Shown here: positions 17,056 through 27,893 of the stretch, piece by piece | How positions within the stretch are numbered: position 1 is the first letter of the stretch | Layout of the letters: each line of letters opens with the position of its first letter | Origin: an uncultured Kiloniellales bacterium | Lineage (GTDB): Bacteria > Pseudomonadota > Alphaproteobacteria > Kiloniellales > JAKSDN01 | Reading direction: 5' to 3' | DNA length: 36,381 nucleotides | Assembly: GCA_947258885.1 (NCBI GenBank) | Contig: CAMYKD010000039.1 | Location: 1 to 36,381, forward strand | Position numbers and translations under genes: made by a program | The notes under the pieces: model-generated | What the model was told of the DNA's origin: nothing | The model's database searches: none | The model's input: the letters and a program-made list of their open reading frames with translations, nothing else

Positions 17056-17660
17056 TGGGGGTCCTCCTTGCCGCGGAACTGCTCGGTCGAGAGCTCTGCA
17101 GGATGAGCGGCCTTCGCCCTCTGCCGGCGCCGCAGGACCATTCTGCGGATCCGCCACCGCCGGGCCCGCTGGTATTCCTCTACGAGGCGGCGCATCGGCA
17201 GGAAAAAGACCACCCAGGCCATGATCGCGGTCGGCATTCCGCCGACCGTCATCGGCCACAGCACCTGCATGGGATGGTCGCGAATGTAGATGAAGGTAAG
17301 TTGATCCGGAAGGTCGCCGCTCCCTTCCAGACCAAGCAGCCAGCGTCCGAAGGTATATGCCCACAACCAGATCAGCGGGAAGGTCCAGGGGTTGCCCACC
17401 ACGGTGCCGATTCCCGAAGCGATGAGGTTGCCCCGGATCAACAGCGCAAGAAGCATCGCCAGCAGAATATGGAACCCGATAAACGGGGTGAAGGAGACCG
17501 CCGCGCCGCAAGCGAATCCAGCCGCTATCCGGTAAGGCGTACCAGGCAGACGCCCCAGCCGGTGCGCGACGTACCTCATGGAGCGCCGGAAACCGGTGGT
17601 CGGCCAAAGCACTTCCTTGAGCTGGCGGTGGAACGGCAGGGGAATTCGTCGTTTGAACAT
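17052..17660 (-). CDS. DUF2062 family membrane protein
   Basis: The 202-residue protein carries the DUF2062 pattern: 'GTPYRIAAGFACGAAVSFTPFIGFHILLAMLLALLIRGNLIASGIGTVVGNPWTFPLIW' in the middle, with a second hydrophobic region at ~135-155 (VGGMPTAIMAWVVFFLPMRRL) and a very basic C-terminus (RRWRIRRMVLRRRQRAK). The family is common in proteobacteria and its biochemical role is unknown. The gene sits between rsh and acpS, where it overlaps the mini-ORF. Start ATG 17660 follows the rsh stop by about 80 bp. Confidence 0.88.
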   Translation of the reverse strand: MFKRRIPLPFHRQLKEVLWPTTGFRRSMRYVAHRLGRLPGTPYRIAAGFACGAAVSFTPFIGFHILLAMLLALLIRGNLIASGIGTVVGNPWTFPLIWLWAYTFGRWLLGLEGSGDLPDQLTFIYIRDHPMQVLWPMTVGGMPTAIMAWVVFFLPMRRLVEEYQRARRWRIRRMVLRRRQRAKAAHPAELSTEQFRGKEDPQ

Positions 17661-17741
17661 CTTGGGCGACGACCCCTAAAGCGCTCGACCGAACATGTTG
17701 ACCATCGTCCAAGACCGTTGCAGATACGCGAACCCGGCCGC

Positions 17742-19886
<2,145 letters not shown>

Positions 19887-20006
19887 GACGTGCCATTGCG
19901 ACGGCCCTCGCCACCCTGCTCCACAGGTTCGAGAGTACGCCCGGCAAGACCCGCCGCCAAGCTGCCAAGCGACGGGGTTTCAGGGGAAAATCTGAGTCGC
20001 TGTTCC

Positions 20007-20477
20007 TCAGACCTTGGCCTCGTCGTCAGCCGGAGCACTGTCGGCTTCGGGCTCTCCCGTCTCGGCGCCGCCAGGCCCGACATCGGCCTGTTGCGCCTCC
20101 TCGTCGTCACCTTCAACGGCGAGCGCATCTTCGACGGTGAATCCGTCGGCGAGCAGGTCTTCGCCGTCTCCGACCTCAGCCGTATCCAGCTCCAAGCCCG
20201 GGATGCTCGGCACATCGAACTCCGGGACATCCTCTTCCGGTTCGTCCATTTCGACATGCTTTTGCATGCTCTGCACCAAGGATTCCGCGAGAGTCCCAAG
20301 GTCCGTGGTCTCCTCCGCGATTTCCCGTAGTGCAACCACAGGGTTCTTGTCCCGGTCTCGTTCGACCGTCAGCTGAGCACCAGAGGTGATTTCGCGCGCT
20401 CGTTGAGCGGCCAGCATGACCAGATCGAAACGATTGGGGACCTTGAGGACACAGTCTTCGACAGTAACACGCGCCAT
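20007..20477 (-). CDS. rpoZ: RNA polymerase omega subunit with long acidic tail
   Basis: Omega helps assemble RNA polymerase and, with beta', forms one ppGpp site in E. coli. Residues 1-60 are typical: '[55 protein letters not shown]'. The remaining ~90 residues form an acidic, low-complexity tail ([15 protein letters not shown]...[12 protein letters not shown]...) that makes the protein 156 residues long against about 90 in E. coli. Alphaproteobacterial omegas are often extended, but this one is long. ATG 20477 is chosen by family alignment; the open frame continues upstream. The neighbouring rsh is the conserved partner. Confidence 0.94.
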   Translation of the reverse strand: MARVTVEDCVLKVPNRFDLVMLAAQRAREITSGAQLTVERDRDKNPVVALREIAEETTDLGTLAESLVQSMQKHVEMDEPEEDVPEFDVPSIPGLELDTAEVGDGEDLLADGFTVEDALAVEGDDEEAQQADVGPGGAETGEPEADSAPADDEAKV

Positions 20478-20608
20478 GGGGCAAGAGCTCCAGTGGTTGT
20501 CCCAAAACAGGCCTGACTTGAAGGACCATGGAATATATGGGCGCCGCCCCGCCAAGACAAGGCGAATCACTGGGATATTTCAGTTTTTCCCGGGGCCTTG
20601 CCGGCAAT

Positions 20609-21118
20609 TCAGGGCTCGGCGGCAGCCTCGATCGTCCACGCCGTCCGACCTGCCGGCAGGCGTCTGACCAAGCCGGCGGCACTTAGGCCGCTCACCGGAT
20701 GGCGCCAGTCGGGAGCCAACTCGGCTAGCGGCAGCAGAACGAAAGCCCGTTCGGCCAGGCGCGGATGGGGCAAAATGGGCGATGCACCCGGGGCGCTGAC
20801 GCATCCGCGGTATGCCAGGAGATCGAGATCGAGAACACGTGGCTCGTTCGCCCGATGCCGCACCCGACCGAAGTCGGCCTCGATCCGGTGCAGCCGTTCG
20901 AGCAGTTCAGCCGGGGCCAGGTCCGTCGCCACCTCGGCCACGCCGTTGACGAACCGGGGCTGATCGGAGGGCGGCATCGGTTCGCTCTCATACCAGCGCG
21001 AACGGCGCAACACCCGCAGCCCGGCGGCGTTCAATGCCGCCAGCGCGGCATCGCAGGTTTTCCGAGGCGGCCCGTGTTCAGGGTGCGGAAGGTTGGCGCC
21101 GATACCGATGAAAATCAC
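20609..21118 (-). CDS. folK: 2-amino-4-hydroxy-6-hydroxymethyldihydropteridine pyrophosphokinase (HPPK)
   Basis: FolK transfers pyrophosphate from ATP to the pterin precursor of folate. The 169-residue protein has 'FIGIGANLPHPE' at the N-terminus, the pterin-binding 'SRWYESEPMPPSDQPRFVNGVAEVAT', and the metal-binding aspartates in 'EPRVLDLDLLAY' followed by 'LPHPRLAERAFVLLPLAELAPDWRHP'. These are the standard HPPK signatures. It is transcribed towards rpoZ with 131 bp between, and faces the NYN gene across a 193-bp divergent promoter region. Confidence 0.95.
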   Translation of the reverse strand: MIFIGIGANLPHPEHGPPRKTCDAALAALNAAGLRVLRRSRWYESEPMPPSDQPRFVNGVAEVATDLAPAELLERLHRIEADFGRVRHRANEPRVLDLDLLAYRGCVSAPGASPILPHPRLAERAFVLLPLAELAPDWRHPVSGLSAAGLVRRLPAGRTAWTIEAAAEP

Positions 21119-21311
21119 AAGATCGTTTGCTCCTCGCGATCGCCCTTGCGGCGATTATGGAAACGCCTACATAGCACATTGTCCGGGCACATTATCCGGC
21201 GGCTTGCGGGACGGGCCGCCAAGTGGTAACCCCTCGTGTCGCTCGCTCCCGGTCTTTGGGTACCGCGGTAATTGTTGTACTTGTCAATGTGATTATGTGG
21301 AAAGGGTAGTG

Positions 21312-21938
21312 ATGAAATTCCATTCGCAAGAACGCGTGGGGCTGTTCATAGATGGTGCCAATCTTTATGCCACGGCCCGCGCGCTGGGCTTTGACATCGA
21401 CTACAAGCGCCTGCTGGATCTGTTCGAGACCCGCTGCCGCTTGGTGCGGGCTCTCTACTACACGGCTTTAGTGGAGGATCAGGAATATTCCCCGATCCGC
21501 CCCTTGATCGACTGGCTCGACTACAACGGTTACACCATGGTGACCAAGCCGACCAAGGAGTTCACCGATTCCTCGGGTCGTCGCAAGATCAAAGGCAACA
21601 TGGACATCGAACTGGCCATCGACGTGATGGAGATGGCCGAGCATCTGGACCACATCGTCCTGTTCTCCGGCGACGGCGACTTCCGCCGGTTGGTCGAGGC
21701 GATTCAGCGCAGGGGGCGGCGAGTTACCGTCGTATCGACCGTGCGCTCGCAGCCTTCGATGGTTGCCGACGAGTTGCGACGGCAGGCAGACCGCTTCGTC
21801 GATCTCGTCGACCTGCAGGCCGAGATCGAGCGGGCGCTCCCGGCCGACCACCCCCGCGCACGCGGCCGCGAAGACCTGAACAATCCGGTCGACGATTACG
21901 AGGACGACGAGGAATACTACGAGCCGGAGCCCGCCTGA
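21312..21938 (+). CDS. NYN-domain (LabA/DUF88) putative ribonuclease
   Basis: The 208-residue protein is a PIN-like NYN domain. Acidic residues expected to bind metal are Asp14 (VGLFIDGANLYATAR), Asp98 and Asp104 (KGNMDIELAIDVME), and Asp121/Asp123 (LFSGDGDFRRLVEAIQRRGRRVTVVST). This arrangement marks the LabA-like/DUF88 family, whose tested members are RNases or RNA-binding proteins. The last ~25 residues are acidic and tyrosine-rich (DDYEDDEEYYEPEPA). ATG 21312 is preferred because AAAGGG lies five bases before it. udgB follows after 18 bp, probably in the same transcript. The substrate is unknown. Confidence 0.85.
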   Translation: MKFHSQERVGLFIDGANLYATARALGFDIDYKRLLDLFETRCRLVRALYYTALVEDQEYSPIRPLIDWLDYNGYTMVTKPTKEFTDSSGRRKIKGNMDIELAIDVMEMAEHLDHIVLFSGDGDFRRLVEAIQRRGRRVTVVSTVRSQPSMVADELRRQADRFVDLVDLQAEIERALPADHPRARGREDLNNPVDDYEDDEEYYEPEPA

Positions 21939-21956
21939 CGAAAACGGCGCCGGGCG

Positions 21957-22601
21957 ATGAATGGTGACGTGTCGGCTGCCCCTGATCACGACTGTCCGCT
22001 GTGTCCCCGTCTTGCGGCGTTCCGTTCGGCCAATCAGCAGGCCCATCCCGACTTCTTCAACGCCCCGGTACCGTCGTTCGGCGGCACCGGGGCCCGGCTG
22101 CTGATCGTCGGCCTAGCGCCGGGCCTCAAGGGGGCCAACCGCACCGGACGGCCCTTCACCGGCGACTATGCCGGCGATCTGCTCTACGCCACACTGCTCA
22201 AGTTCGGCTTCGCCAGGGGCCACTACAACCGGCGGTCCGACGATGGCGTTCGACTCGCAGACTGTCGCATCACCAATGCCGTTCGCTGTGTCCCTCCGGA
22301 AAACAAGCCGCTCACCGAAGAGATTGCGATCTGCCGCCGCTTCCTCGAGGTGGAGTTGGCCTCGCTGGAACGCCTCGAGGCGGTGCTTGCCCTGGGCGCC
22401 ATCGCGCACGGCGCCGTGTTGGGCGCGCTGGGTCTGCGCAAGGGCCATTACCCCTTCGCCCATGGCGCGTTGCACGAGCTTCCGAATGCCCCGCTGCTCG
22501 CGGACAGCTATCACTGCTCTCGCTACAACACCAACACCGGCCGTCTCACCGCGGCCATGTTCGAAGCGGTCTTCACCGAGTTGAATAACCGCCTCGGCTA
22601 G
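21957..22601 (+). CDS. Family 5 uracil-DNA glycosylase (UDGb type)
   Basis: The 214-residue enzyme removes uracil, and in this family also other deaminated bases, from DNA. Motif A is [16 protein letters not shown] (52-67), where the absence of a polar residue in the usual Asp position and the '[12 protein letters not shown]' wording indicate family 5. Motif B reads '[12 protein letters not shown]' near residue 190, with Cys in place of the usual Pro. Cys13 and Cys16 (CPLCPR) and two later cysteines ([14 protein letters not shown]) fit the four-cysteine iron-sulfur site. It follows the NYN gene, and its TAG stop shares the tetranucleotide CTAG with the smpB stop on the other strand. Confidence 0.9.
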   Translation: MNGDVSAAPDHDCPLCPRLAAFRSANQQAHPDFFNAPVPSFGGTGARLLIVGLAPGLKGANRTGRPFTGDYAGDLLYATLLKFGFARGHYNRRSDDGVRLADCRITNAVRCVPPENKPLTEEIAICRRFLEVELASLERLEAVLALGAIAHGAVLGALGLRKGHYPFAHGALHELPNAPLLADSYHCSRYNTNTGRLTAAMFEAVFTELNNRLG

Positions 22602-23062
22602 CTCTTCTCGCGCATGAGGCGTGCCTTTTCCCGGCTCCAATCTCGCTGCTTCTCGGTTTGGCGCTTGTCGATCTTGCGCTTGCCGCGGGCGATGCCCACC
22701 TCGACCTTGGCGATGCCGCGCGGATTGAAATAGAGCCTGAGCGGAACCAGGGTATAGCCTTGGCGCCGGATCAAGCCGAGCAGGCGATCGCGCTGGCGGC
22801 GGTGGAGCAGCAGCTTGCGGGGCCGTTTGGGTTCGTGGTTGAAGCGGTTGGCCGCCTCGTAGATCGGTATGTTGGCGTTCAGCAGGTAGAGCTGGCCACC
22901 CTGCTCGCCCGCATAGGCCTCGACGATCGACGCGCGCCCCTGGCGTAACGACTTCACCTCGGTGCCCGTCAGAACCAGGCCCGCCTCGAGGCTGTCCTCG
23001 ATGAAGTAGTTGTGACGTGCCTTGCGGTTCTGGGCGACGAGCGTATCAGCGCCCTCTTCCAC
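22598..23062 (-). CDS. smpB: SsrA-binding protein SmpB
   Basis: SmpB binds tmRNA and brings it to stalled ribosomes for trans-translation. The 154-residue protein has the core '[43 protein letters not shown]' and '[63 protein letters not shown]', with the basic C-terminal tail that enters the decoding centre. Start is GTG 23062, 22 bp after the dapA stop; there is no strong ribosome binding site. The dapA-smpB pair is common in alphaproteobacteria. tmRNA itself was not found in the window. Confidence 0.96.
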   Translation of the reverse strand: MEEGADTLVAQNRKARHNYFIEDSLEAGLVLTGTEVKSLRQGRASIVEAYAGEQGGQLYLLNANIPIYEAANRFNHEPKRPRKLLLHRRQRDRLLGLIRRQGYTLVPLRLYFNPRGIAKVEVGIARGKRKIDKRQTEKQRDWSREKARLMREKS

Positions 23063-23084
23063 ACCCGGACGCGGCCTCGGCCCG

Positions 23085-23972
23085 CTAGTTGATCAGGCCG
23101 GCGTGGGCCATCGCTTCACGCACCTTGATTTCGGTCTCCTGCGAAACCGCGATCAGGGGTTGGCGGACGATATCCCGGCACTTGCCCAGCAGGCTGGCGG
23201 CGAATTTGACCGGCGCCGGGCTGGTTTCGACGAACAGCGCCTCATGCAACGGCATGAGCCGGTCGTTGATCGCCTGTACGGTCCCGATATCGCCGCCCTG
23301 CCATGCCTCGTGCAACTCCGCACAAAGCCGCGGCGCCACATTCGCGGTCACCGAGATGCAGCCGTGACCGCCCTGGGCCAAGAACGGCACCACCGTCGCA
23401 TCCTCACCCGACAACTGCGTGAAATCGGGGCCGATAGCTCGCCGGGTCTTGGCCGGCCGGGCCAGATCGCAGGTCGCGTCCTTCACGCCGACGACATTCG
23501 GCAGCATAGCCAAGCGTGCCATCGTCTCGACGCTCATGTCGACCACGCAGCGGGGGGGGATGTTGTAGATTATGATAGGAATATCGACCGCATCTTGGAT
23601 CGACTTGTAGTGCTGGTAGAGGCCTTCCTGAGTTGGCTTGTTGTAATAGGGCGTGACCACCAGGGCCGCGTCGGCACCCGCCTGTTTGGCGTGGCGGGTC
23701 AACCTGATCGCCTCCTCGGTGCAGTTCGAGCCCGTGCCGGCGATGACCGGAACCCGGCCTTTCGCCACTTCGACGCAAAGCGAGGTGACCCGCATGTCCT
23801 CGTCGTGGGAAAGGGTGGGTGATTCGCCGGTCGTGCCGCAGGGCACGACCCCGTTGCTGCCCTGTTGAATCTGCCACTCGACGAAGTCCTGAAAGGCCGT
23901 TTCGTCCAACTCGCCGTTGGCGAAAGGCGTGATCAGGGCAGGGATAGACCCTTTGAACATCGGCCCAGACAT
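23085..23972 (-). CDS. dapA: 4-hydroxy-tetrahydrodipicolinate synthase
   Basis: DapA condenses pyruvate with aspartate semialdehyde, the first step towards diaminopimelate and lysine. The 295-residue TIM-barrel protein has the pyruvate-binding 'GTTGESPTL' (46-54), Tyr136 in 'IIIYNIPPR', Arg141, and the Schiff-base Lys164 in '[10 protein letters not shown]'. All catalytic residues are present. ATG 23972 has GGGGA seven bases upstream; ATG 23960 is also possible. It is divergent from slt across a 242-bp region and followed by smpB. Confidence 0.96.
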   Translation of the reverse strand: MSGPMFKGSIPALITPFANGELDETAFQDFVEWQIQQGSNGVVPCGTTGESPTLSHDEDMRVTSLCVEVAKGRVPVIAGTGSNCTEEAIRLTRHAKQAGADAALVVTPYYNKPTQEGLYQHYKSIQDAVDIPIIIYNIPPRCVVDMSVETMARLAMLPNVVGVKDATCDLARPAKTRRAIGPDFTQLSGEDATVVPFLAQGGHGCISVTANVAPRLCAELHEAWQGGDIGTVQAINDRLMPLHEALFVETSPAPVKFAASLLGKCRDIVRQPLIAVSQETEIKVREAMAHAGLIN

Positions 23973-24214
23973 GGCGTTTCCCCAGTCGTTTCTTTTGAGC
24001 AGGGCAATTCGCGGCGAACGCGGTTGCCCGTCTCGCCGGACAATACCCCTTCGCCCCTATGGCGGCAAGGCCGCCGCCCCCCGACAACTGCCGGCGAGAC
24101 CGCAGGCGCGACCACCGGCCGGTGTCACATTTCTTGATCCATTCTGTTAATATCCCTGGTGTAGATTTTCCCGGCGTGGAAGAATTCAAACCTGGGTAGA
24201 ATCGGGAAGAATTA

Positions 24215-26194
24215 GTGCGATATTTGGTACAGATTGTTGTCTTGACCGTGTGGGCGGCCTGTCTGACAGGCAGCGCCAGCGCGGCCAATGGGATTCTGCT
24301 CTCCGAGGCAGACCGGACCATCTACACCGCCGCCTTCGAGCAGCTCGAAGCCAGACGGTTCGAGAGCGCGCGCGAAACGGCGGCCAAGGCCACCAATGCC
24401 CTGCCGGCAAAGGTCATTTACTGGCTCGATCTGACCCGAGAGAAGACCGAAGCGGATTTTGCCGAACTGGCCCGGTTCATCGAGGAGAACCCGGATTGGC
24501 CGCGCCAGCGGAACCTGCGGCGAAATGCCGAGCGGGCCATGCCCGCCGACCTGTCGGACAGCGATCTGCTGGCTTGGTTCGAGGCGCGGCCACCCGTCAC
24601 CACCGACGGTGCGCTGCGTTATGCCGAGGCCCTGAAGCGCAGCGGGAACGACGATCGGGCGGCCGCGTTCCTGCGCGAGGTTTGGATCGAATTCAAACTA
24701 ACCACCAAGCAGGAAAAGGCCTTCCTGAAACAGTACGGCGGGCTGCTTCGAAAGGACGACCATATTGACCGGCTGGACCGTCTCTTGTGGCAGCGCAGCG
24801 CCAGGGCCGCGCGCCGCCAGGCCCGGCGCATCGGCAACGGCTATGTCCAGCTTGCCGAGGCCCGGCTGCTGTTGGCGTTCCGCCGTCCGGGTGTGGATCG
24901 CGCCGTCAGGAAGGTCCCGAGCAAGCTGCGCGAAGACCCCGGGTTCATCTACGACCGGGCCCGATGGCGCCGGCGCAAGGGCCGGCGGCAAGGCGTGATC
25001 GCCCTACTGGACCCGCCCCGGCCCGACGCTCCCCACCCCGAAGTCTGGTGGCCTCTGCGCCACTGGGCGGCCCGTGGCGCGCTCGACCGACGCGACTTCG
25101 CGGTCGCCTATCGGCTCGCCAGCCATCACGGTTTCGAGAAGGGGCTGGGTTTCGCCGAGGGCGAGTGGCTGGCGGGATGGATCGCCCTGCGCTTCGTAAA
25201 GGACCCGAAACGGGCCTATGACCACTTCGTTCAGCTGTTCGACGGCGTCTCGACCCCGGTCAGCCGCGCGCGCGGGGCCTATTGGGCCGGCGAAGCGGCG
25301 CGAAGCAAGGGTGACGAGGAACAGGCCGAACACTGGTACCGGCTGGCCGCGAAACATATTTCGACGTTCTATGGTCAATTGGCGGGCAAACGCCTGGGAT
25401 TGCCGCCCGCGACGGCCTTGCCCCGCCCGGTCGAGCCACAGCCGGAAGATCGCCAGGACTTCGCCCGGCGGGAGCTCGTTCAGGTGGTGCGGCTGCTGGG
25501 CCAGATCGACCGGAAAAACATCCAAAGGAGGTTCCTCGATCGTCTGCGGAAAACGGCCACGACGACCAGCGATTTCTGGCTGACCGCCGAGCTGGCCCTG
25601 GAGCAGGGGCGTCCGGACAGGGCGCTGCGGACCGCCAAGGAGGCGCGCAGGGTGGGCCTGATCCTGCCGGACCACCTCTATCCCCTGCCGAACTTGCCGC
25701 ACGACGACGCAATGGACCGGACCTTGCTGTTTGCGGTGATTCGCCAGGAAAGCCAGTTCTACAACGAAGTCGTCAGCGGGGCTGGCGCACGCGGCCTGAT
25801 GCAGCTCATGCCCGCCACGGCGAAGCGGGTGGCAAGGAAGCTCAAGATCCCCTATCGCCGCAGCAAACTGACCCAGGATCCGGCCTACAACATGCGGCTC
25901 GGAGTCGCCTATCTGACACAGATGCTGGACCGCTATCAGGGCTCGCAGCTCCTGGCCCTTGCCGCATATAACGCGGGACCCCGCCGCGTGGACCGCTGGA
26001 TCAAGCGATTTGGCGATCCGCGGAAGCCCGGGGTCGATTTGATCGACTGGGCCGAACGAATCCCCTTCGGCGAAACCAGGAACTACGTGCAGCGCATTCT
26101 CGAGGCCGTGCCTATCTACGATCTGCGCATGACCAGCAGCCAAGTCGATCTGCCGCTCGACTGGGCGACCGCCGGCTTTCCCCAACCGAATTGA
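24215..26194 (+). CDS. slt: Soluble lytic murein transglycosylase
   Basis: Slt-type enzymes cleave peptidoglycan to anhydromuropeptides in the periplasm. The 659-residue protein starts with GTG 24215 (GGAAG upstream) and a clear signal peptide (YLVQIVVLTVWAACLTGSASA, cleavage likely after the last Ala). A long helical superhelical region of TPR-like repeats spans ~35-460. The catalytic SLT domain begins near 495: Glu512 in 'VIRQESQFYNEVVSGAGARGLMQLMP' is the catalytic acid, and 'AYNAGPRRVDRWI' and 'ETRNYVQRILE' are the further SLT motifs. The slt / dapA-smpB divergent layout is common in the class. Confidence 0.95.
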   Translation: MRYLVQIVVLTVWAACLTGSASAANGILLSEADRTIYTAAFEQLEARRFESARETAAKATNALPAKVIYWLDLTREKTEADFAELARFIEENPDWPRQRNLRRNAERAMPADLSDSDLLAWFEARPPVTTDGALRYAEALKRSGNDDRAAAFLREVWIEFKLTTKQEKAFLKQYGGLLRKDDHIDRLDRLLWQRSARAARRQARRIGNGYVQLAEARLLLAFRRPGVDRAVRKVPSKLREDPGFIYDRARWRRRKGRRQGVIALLDPPRPDAPHPEVWWPLRHWAARGALDRRDFAVAYRLASHHGFEKGLGFAEGEWLAGWIALRFVKDPKRAYDHFVQLFDGVSTPVSRARGAYWAGEAARSKGDEEQAEHWYRLAAKHISTFYGQLAGKRLGLPPATALPRPVEPQPEDRQDFARRELVQVVRLLGQIDRKNIQRRFLDRLRKTATTTSDFWLTAELALEQGRPDRALRTAKEARRVGLILPDHLYPLPNLPHDDAMDRTLLFAVIRQESQFYNEVVSGAGARGLMQLMPATAKRVARKLKIPYRRSKLTQDPAYNMRLGVAYLTQMLDRYQGSQLLALAAYNAGPRRVDRWIKRFGDPRKPGVDLIDWAERIPFGETRNYVQRILEAVPIYDLRMTSSQVDLPLDWATAGFPQPN

Positions 26195-26287
26195 ATCAAG
26201 GCGGTTGCCTTTCGCGCCAGGACGCGCTTGCCTATGGGCCCAGCGTCGACAGACCGGCGCGGATCCTTTCGGCGAAGCGAGCGAGCT

Positions 26288-26974
26288 ATGAACCACCCGG
26301 CCTTTACCGATATCGGCGCCTGCGTGTTCGACGCCTACGGTACGCTGTTCGACGTGCACTCCGCTGTCGCGCGCGGCGGCGCGACACTGGGCGAAAAGGC
26401 CCAGGGCGTCTCCGACCTCTGGCGCCAAAAGCAGCTCGAGTACACCTGGCTGCGTAGCCTGATGGACACCCATGTGGACTTCTGGCAGGTCACGAACGAC
26501 GGGTTGGACTACGCCCTGGCCGCGCATGGCATCAACGACCCCGCCCTCGAGGAGTCCTTGATGAGCCTCTATCTGACGCTGGACGCCTATCCCGACGTGT
26601 CGGCCTGCCTGGGCGCTTTGCGCTCCGGCGGCAAGGCGACAGCGATTCTATCCAACGGCGCGCCGCGCATGCTGGAGGCGGCGGTCGGTTCGGCGGGGTT
26701 GACGGAACTGCTGGACAAGGTGCTCTCCGTCGAGTCGGTTGGCATCTACAAACCGGACCGCCGGGTCTACCAGTTGGCCGTCGACGCGCTCGACGTGGCG
26801 GCCGATCGGATCTGCTTCGTTTCGACCAACCCCTGGGACGCCTCGGGCGCCGCCCATTTCGGCTTCAAGGTTGCCTGGCTGAACCGCTTCGGCAAGCAGC
26901 CGGACCGGCTGCCGGGCGAAATCCCTGGCGAGGTCGCCACGCTTGCCGATCTGCCCGGACTGCTCGGACTTTAG
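26288..26974 (+). CDS. L-2-haloacid dehalogenase (HAD superfamily, type II)
   Basis: The 228-residue protein matches L-DEX-type haloacid dehalogenases, which hydrolyse (S)-2-haloacids to (R)-2-hydroxyacids. Residues equivalent to the catalytic set of L-DEX YL are all present: nucleophile Asp15 (CVFDAYGTLFD), Thr19, Arg46 (DLWRQKQLEYTWLRSLM), Ser122 and Asn123 (LSNGAP), Lys155, Tyr161, Ser179, Asn181 and Asp184 (FVSTNPWD). The family 'WRQKQLEY.WLR' hallmark separates it from phosphatases of the same fold. ATG 26288 is preferred to an upstream in-frame ATG at 26228, which would add 20 non-conserved residues. It lies 93 bp after slt and 13 bp before the next gene. The natural substrate is not known. 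Confidence 0.9.
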   Translation: MNHPAFTDIGACVFDAYGTLFDVHSAVARGGATLGEKAQGVSDLWRQKQLEYTWLRSLMDTHVDFWQVTNDGLDYALAAHGINDPALEESLMSLYLTLDAYPDVSACLGALRSGGKATAILSNGAPRMLEAAVGSAGLTELLDKVLSVESVGIYKPDRRVYQLAVDALDVAADRICFVSTNPWDASGAAHFGFKVAWLNRFGKQPDRLPGEIPGEVATLADLPGLLGL

Positions 26975-26987
26975 GGCCCCAGCGACC

Positions 26988-27893
26988 ATGGGTTCGGGGA
27001 TTCCGGCGTACCGCGAGCGCTGGCTGGGCGCACAGGACGGGCTCGAGCTGTTCTTCCGGGACTATGGCGACCCTCTGGCGCCTGGAACGCCCGTGTTGTG
27101 CCTCGGCGGCCTGGCGCGTAACTCGAAGGATTTCGATCACCTCGCCGGGCGCTTGTCCGAAAAGCGGCGCGTGATCTGCCCCGATTACCGGGGCCGTGGC
27201 CGCTCCGCCTATGATTCGGATTGGCGGAACTACCGGCCAGAGGTCTATCTGCGCGACCTGATCCACCTGCTCGCGGCCTGCAACCTGCACAAGGTGGCGG
27301 TCTGCGGTACCTCGATGGGCGGCCTTCTTTCGATGGGACTGGCCGTGGCGACGCCGACCGCCCTGGCCGGAGTGATCTTGAACGACATCGGGCCCGACCT
27401 AACCTCGAGCGGCCTGTCGCGCATCCTGGAATACGTCGGGGTAGACCGACCCCAGCCGGATTGGGATGCCGCGGTGACCCACTTGAGGTCCTTGCTCCCC
27501 CGACTCGGCCTCGACAGCGACACCAAATGGCGCAGGTTCGCGGAGGCAACCTACCGAACAGGCGACGACGGCCTTCTGCACTACGACTGGGATGTCGCCC
27601 TGGCCAAGGAATTGATCCGAAGCGGGGGCACGACGCTCGACCTGTGGAAGCTCTACGGGGCGCTCCGCCGACTTCCCGTGCTCGCGTTCCGCGGCGCCCT
27701 GTCGGATGTCCTTTCGGAAGCGAGCTTTGCGCGCATGGCCGAAGTCAAGCCCGACCTGATCCAGGTGACCTTGCCCGGTGTGGGCCACACACCGATGCTC
27801 AACGAACCACAAGCGGAGACGGCAATCGATGCCTTTCTCGCCGGGCTCGACGATTGCGCCGGGAGCCGGCCCCGGGAAACGGCCAATGGTTGA
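26988..27893 (+). CDS. Alpha/beta hydrolase
   Basis: The 301-residue protein has the alpha/beta hydrolase triad: Ser109 in the nucleophile elbow GTSMG (107-111), Asp240 in 'FRGALSDVLS', and His267 in 'GVGHTPML'. The oxyanion-hole region is 'VLCLGGLARNSKDFDHLAG', followed by 'VICPDYRGRGRS'. Overall it resembles small esterases, lactonases or C-C bond hydrolases; the substrate cannot be told from sequence. It is probably in an operon with the dehalogenase gene (13 bp upstream), and its end overlaps the dehydratase start by eight bases. ATG 26988 was chosen because the earlier in-frame start would overlap the previous gene. Confidence 0.88.
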   Translation: MGSGIPAYRERWLGAQDGLELFFRDYGDPLAPGTPVLCLGGLARNSKDFDHLAGRLSEKRRVICPDYRGRGRSAYDSDWRNYRPEVYLRDLIHLLAACNLHKVAVCGTSMGGLLSMGLAVATPTALAGVILNDIGPDLTSSGLSRILEYVGVDRPQPDWDAAVTHLRSLLPRLGLDSDTKWRRFAEATYRTGDDGLLHYDWDVALAKELIRSGGTTLDLWKLYGALRRLPVLAFRGALSDVLSEASFARMAEVKPDLIQVTLPGVGHTPMLNEPQAETAIDAFLAGLDDCAGSRPRETANG

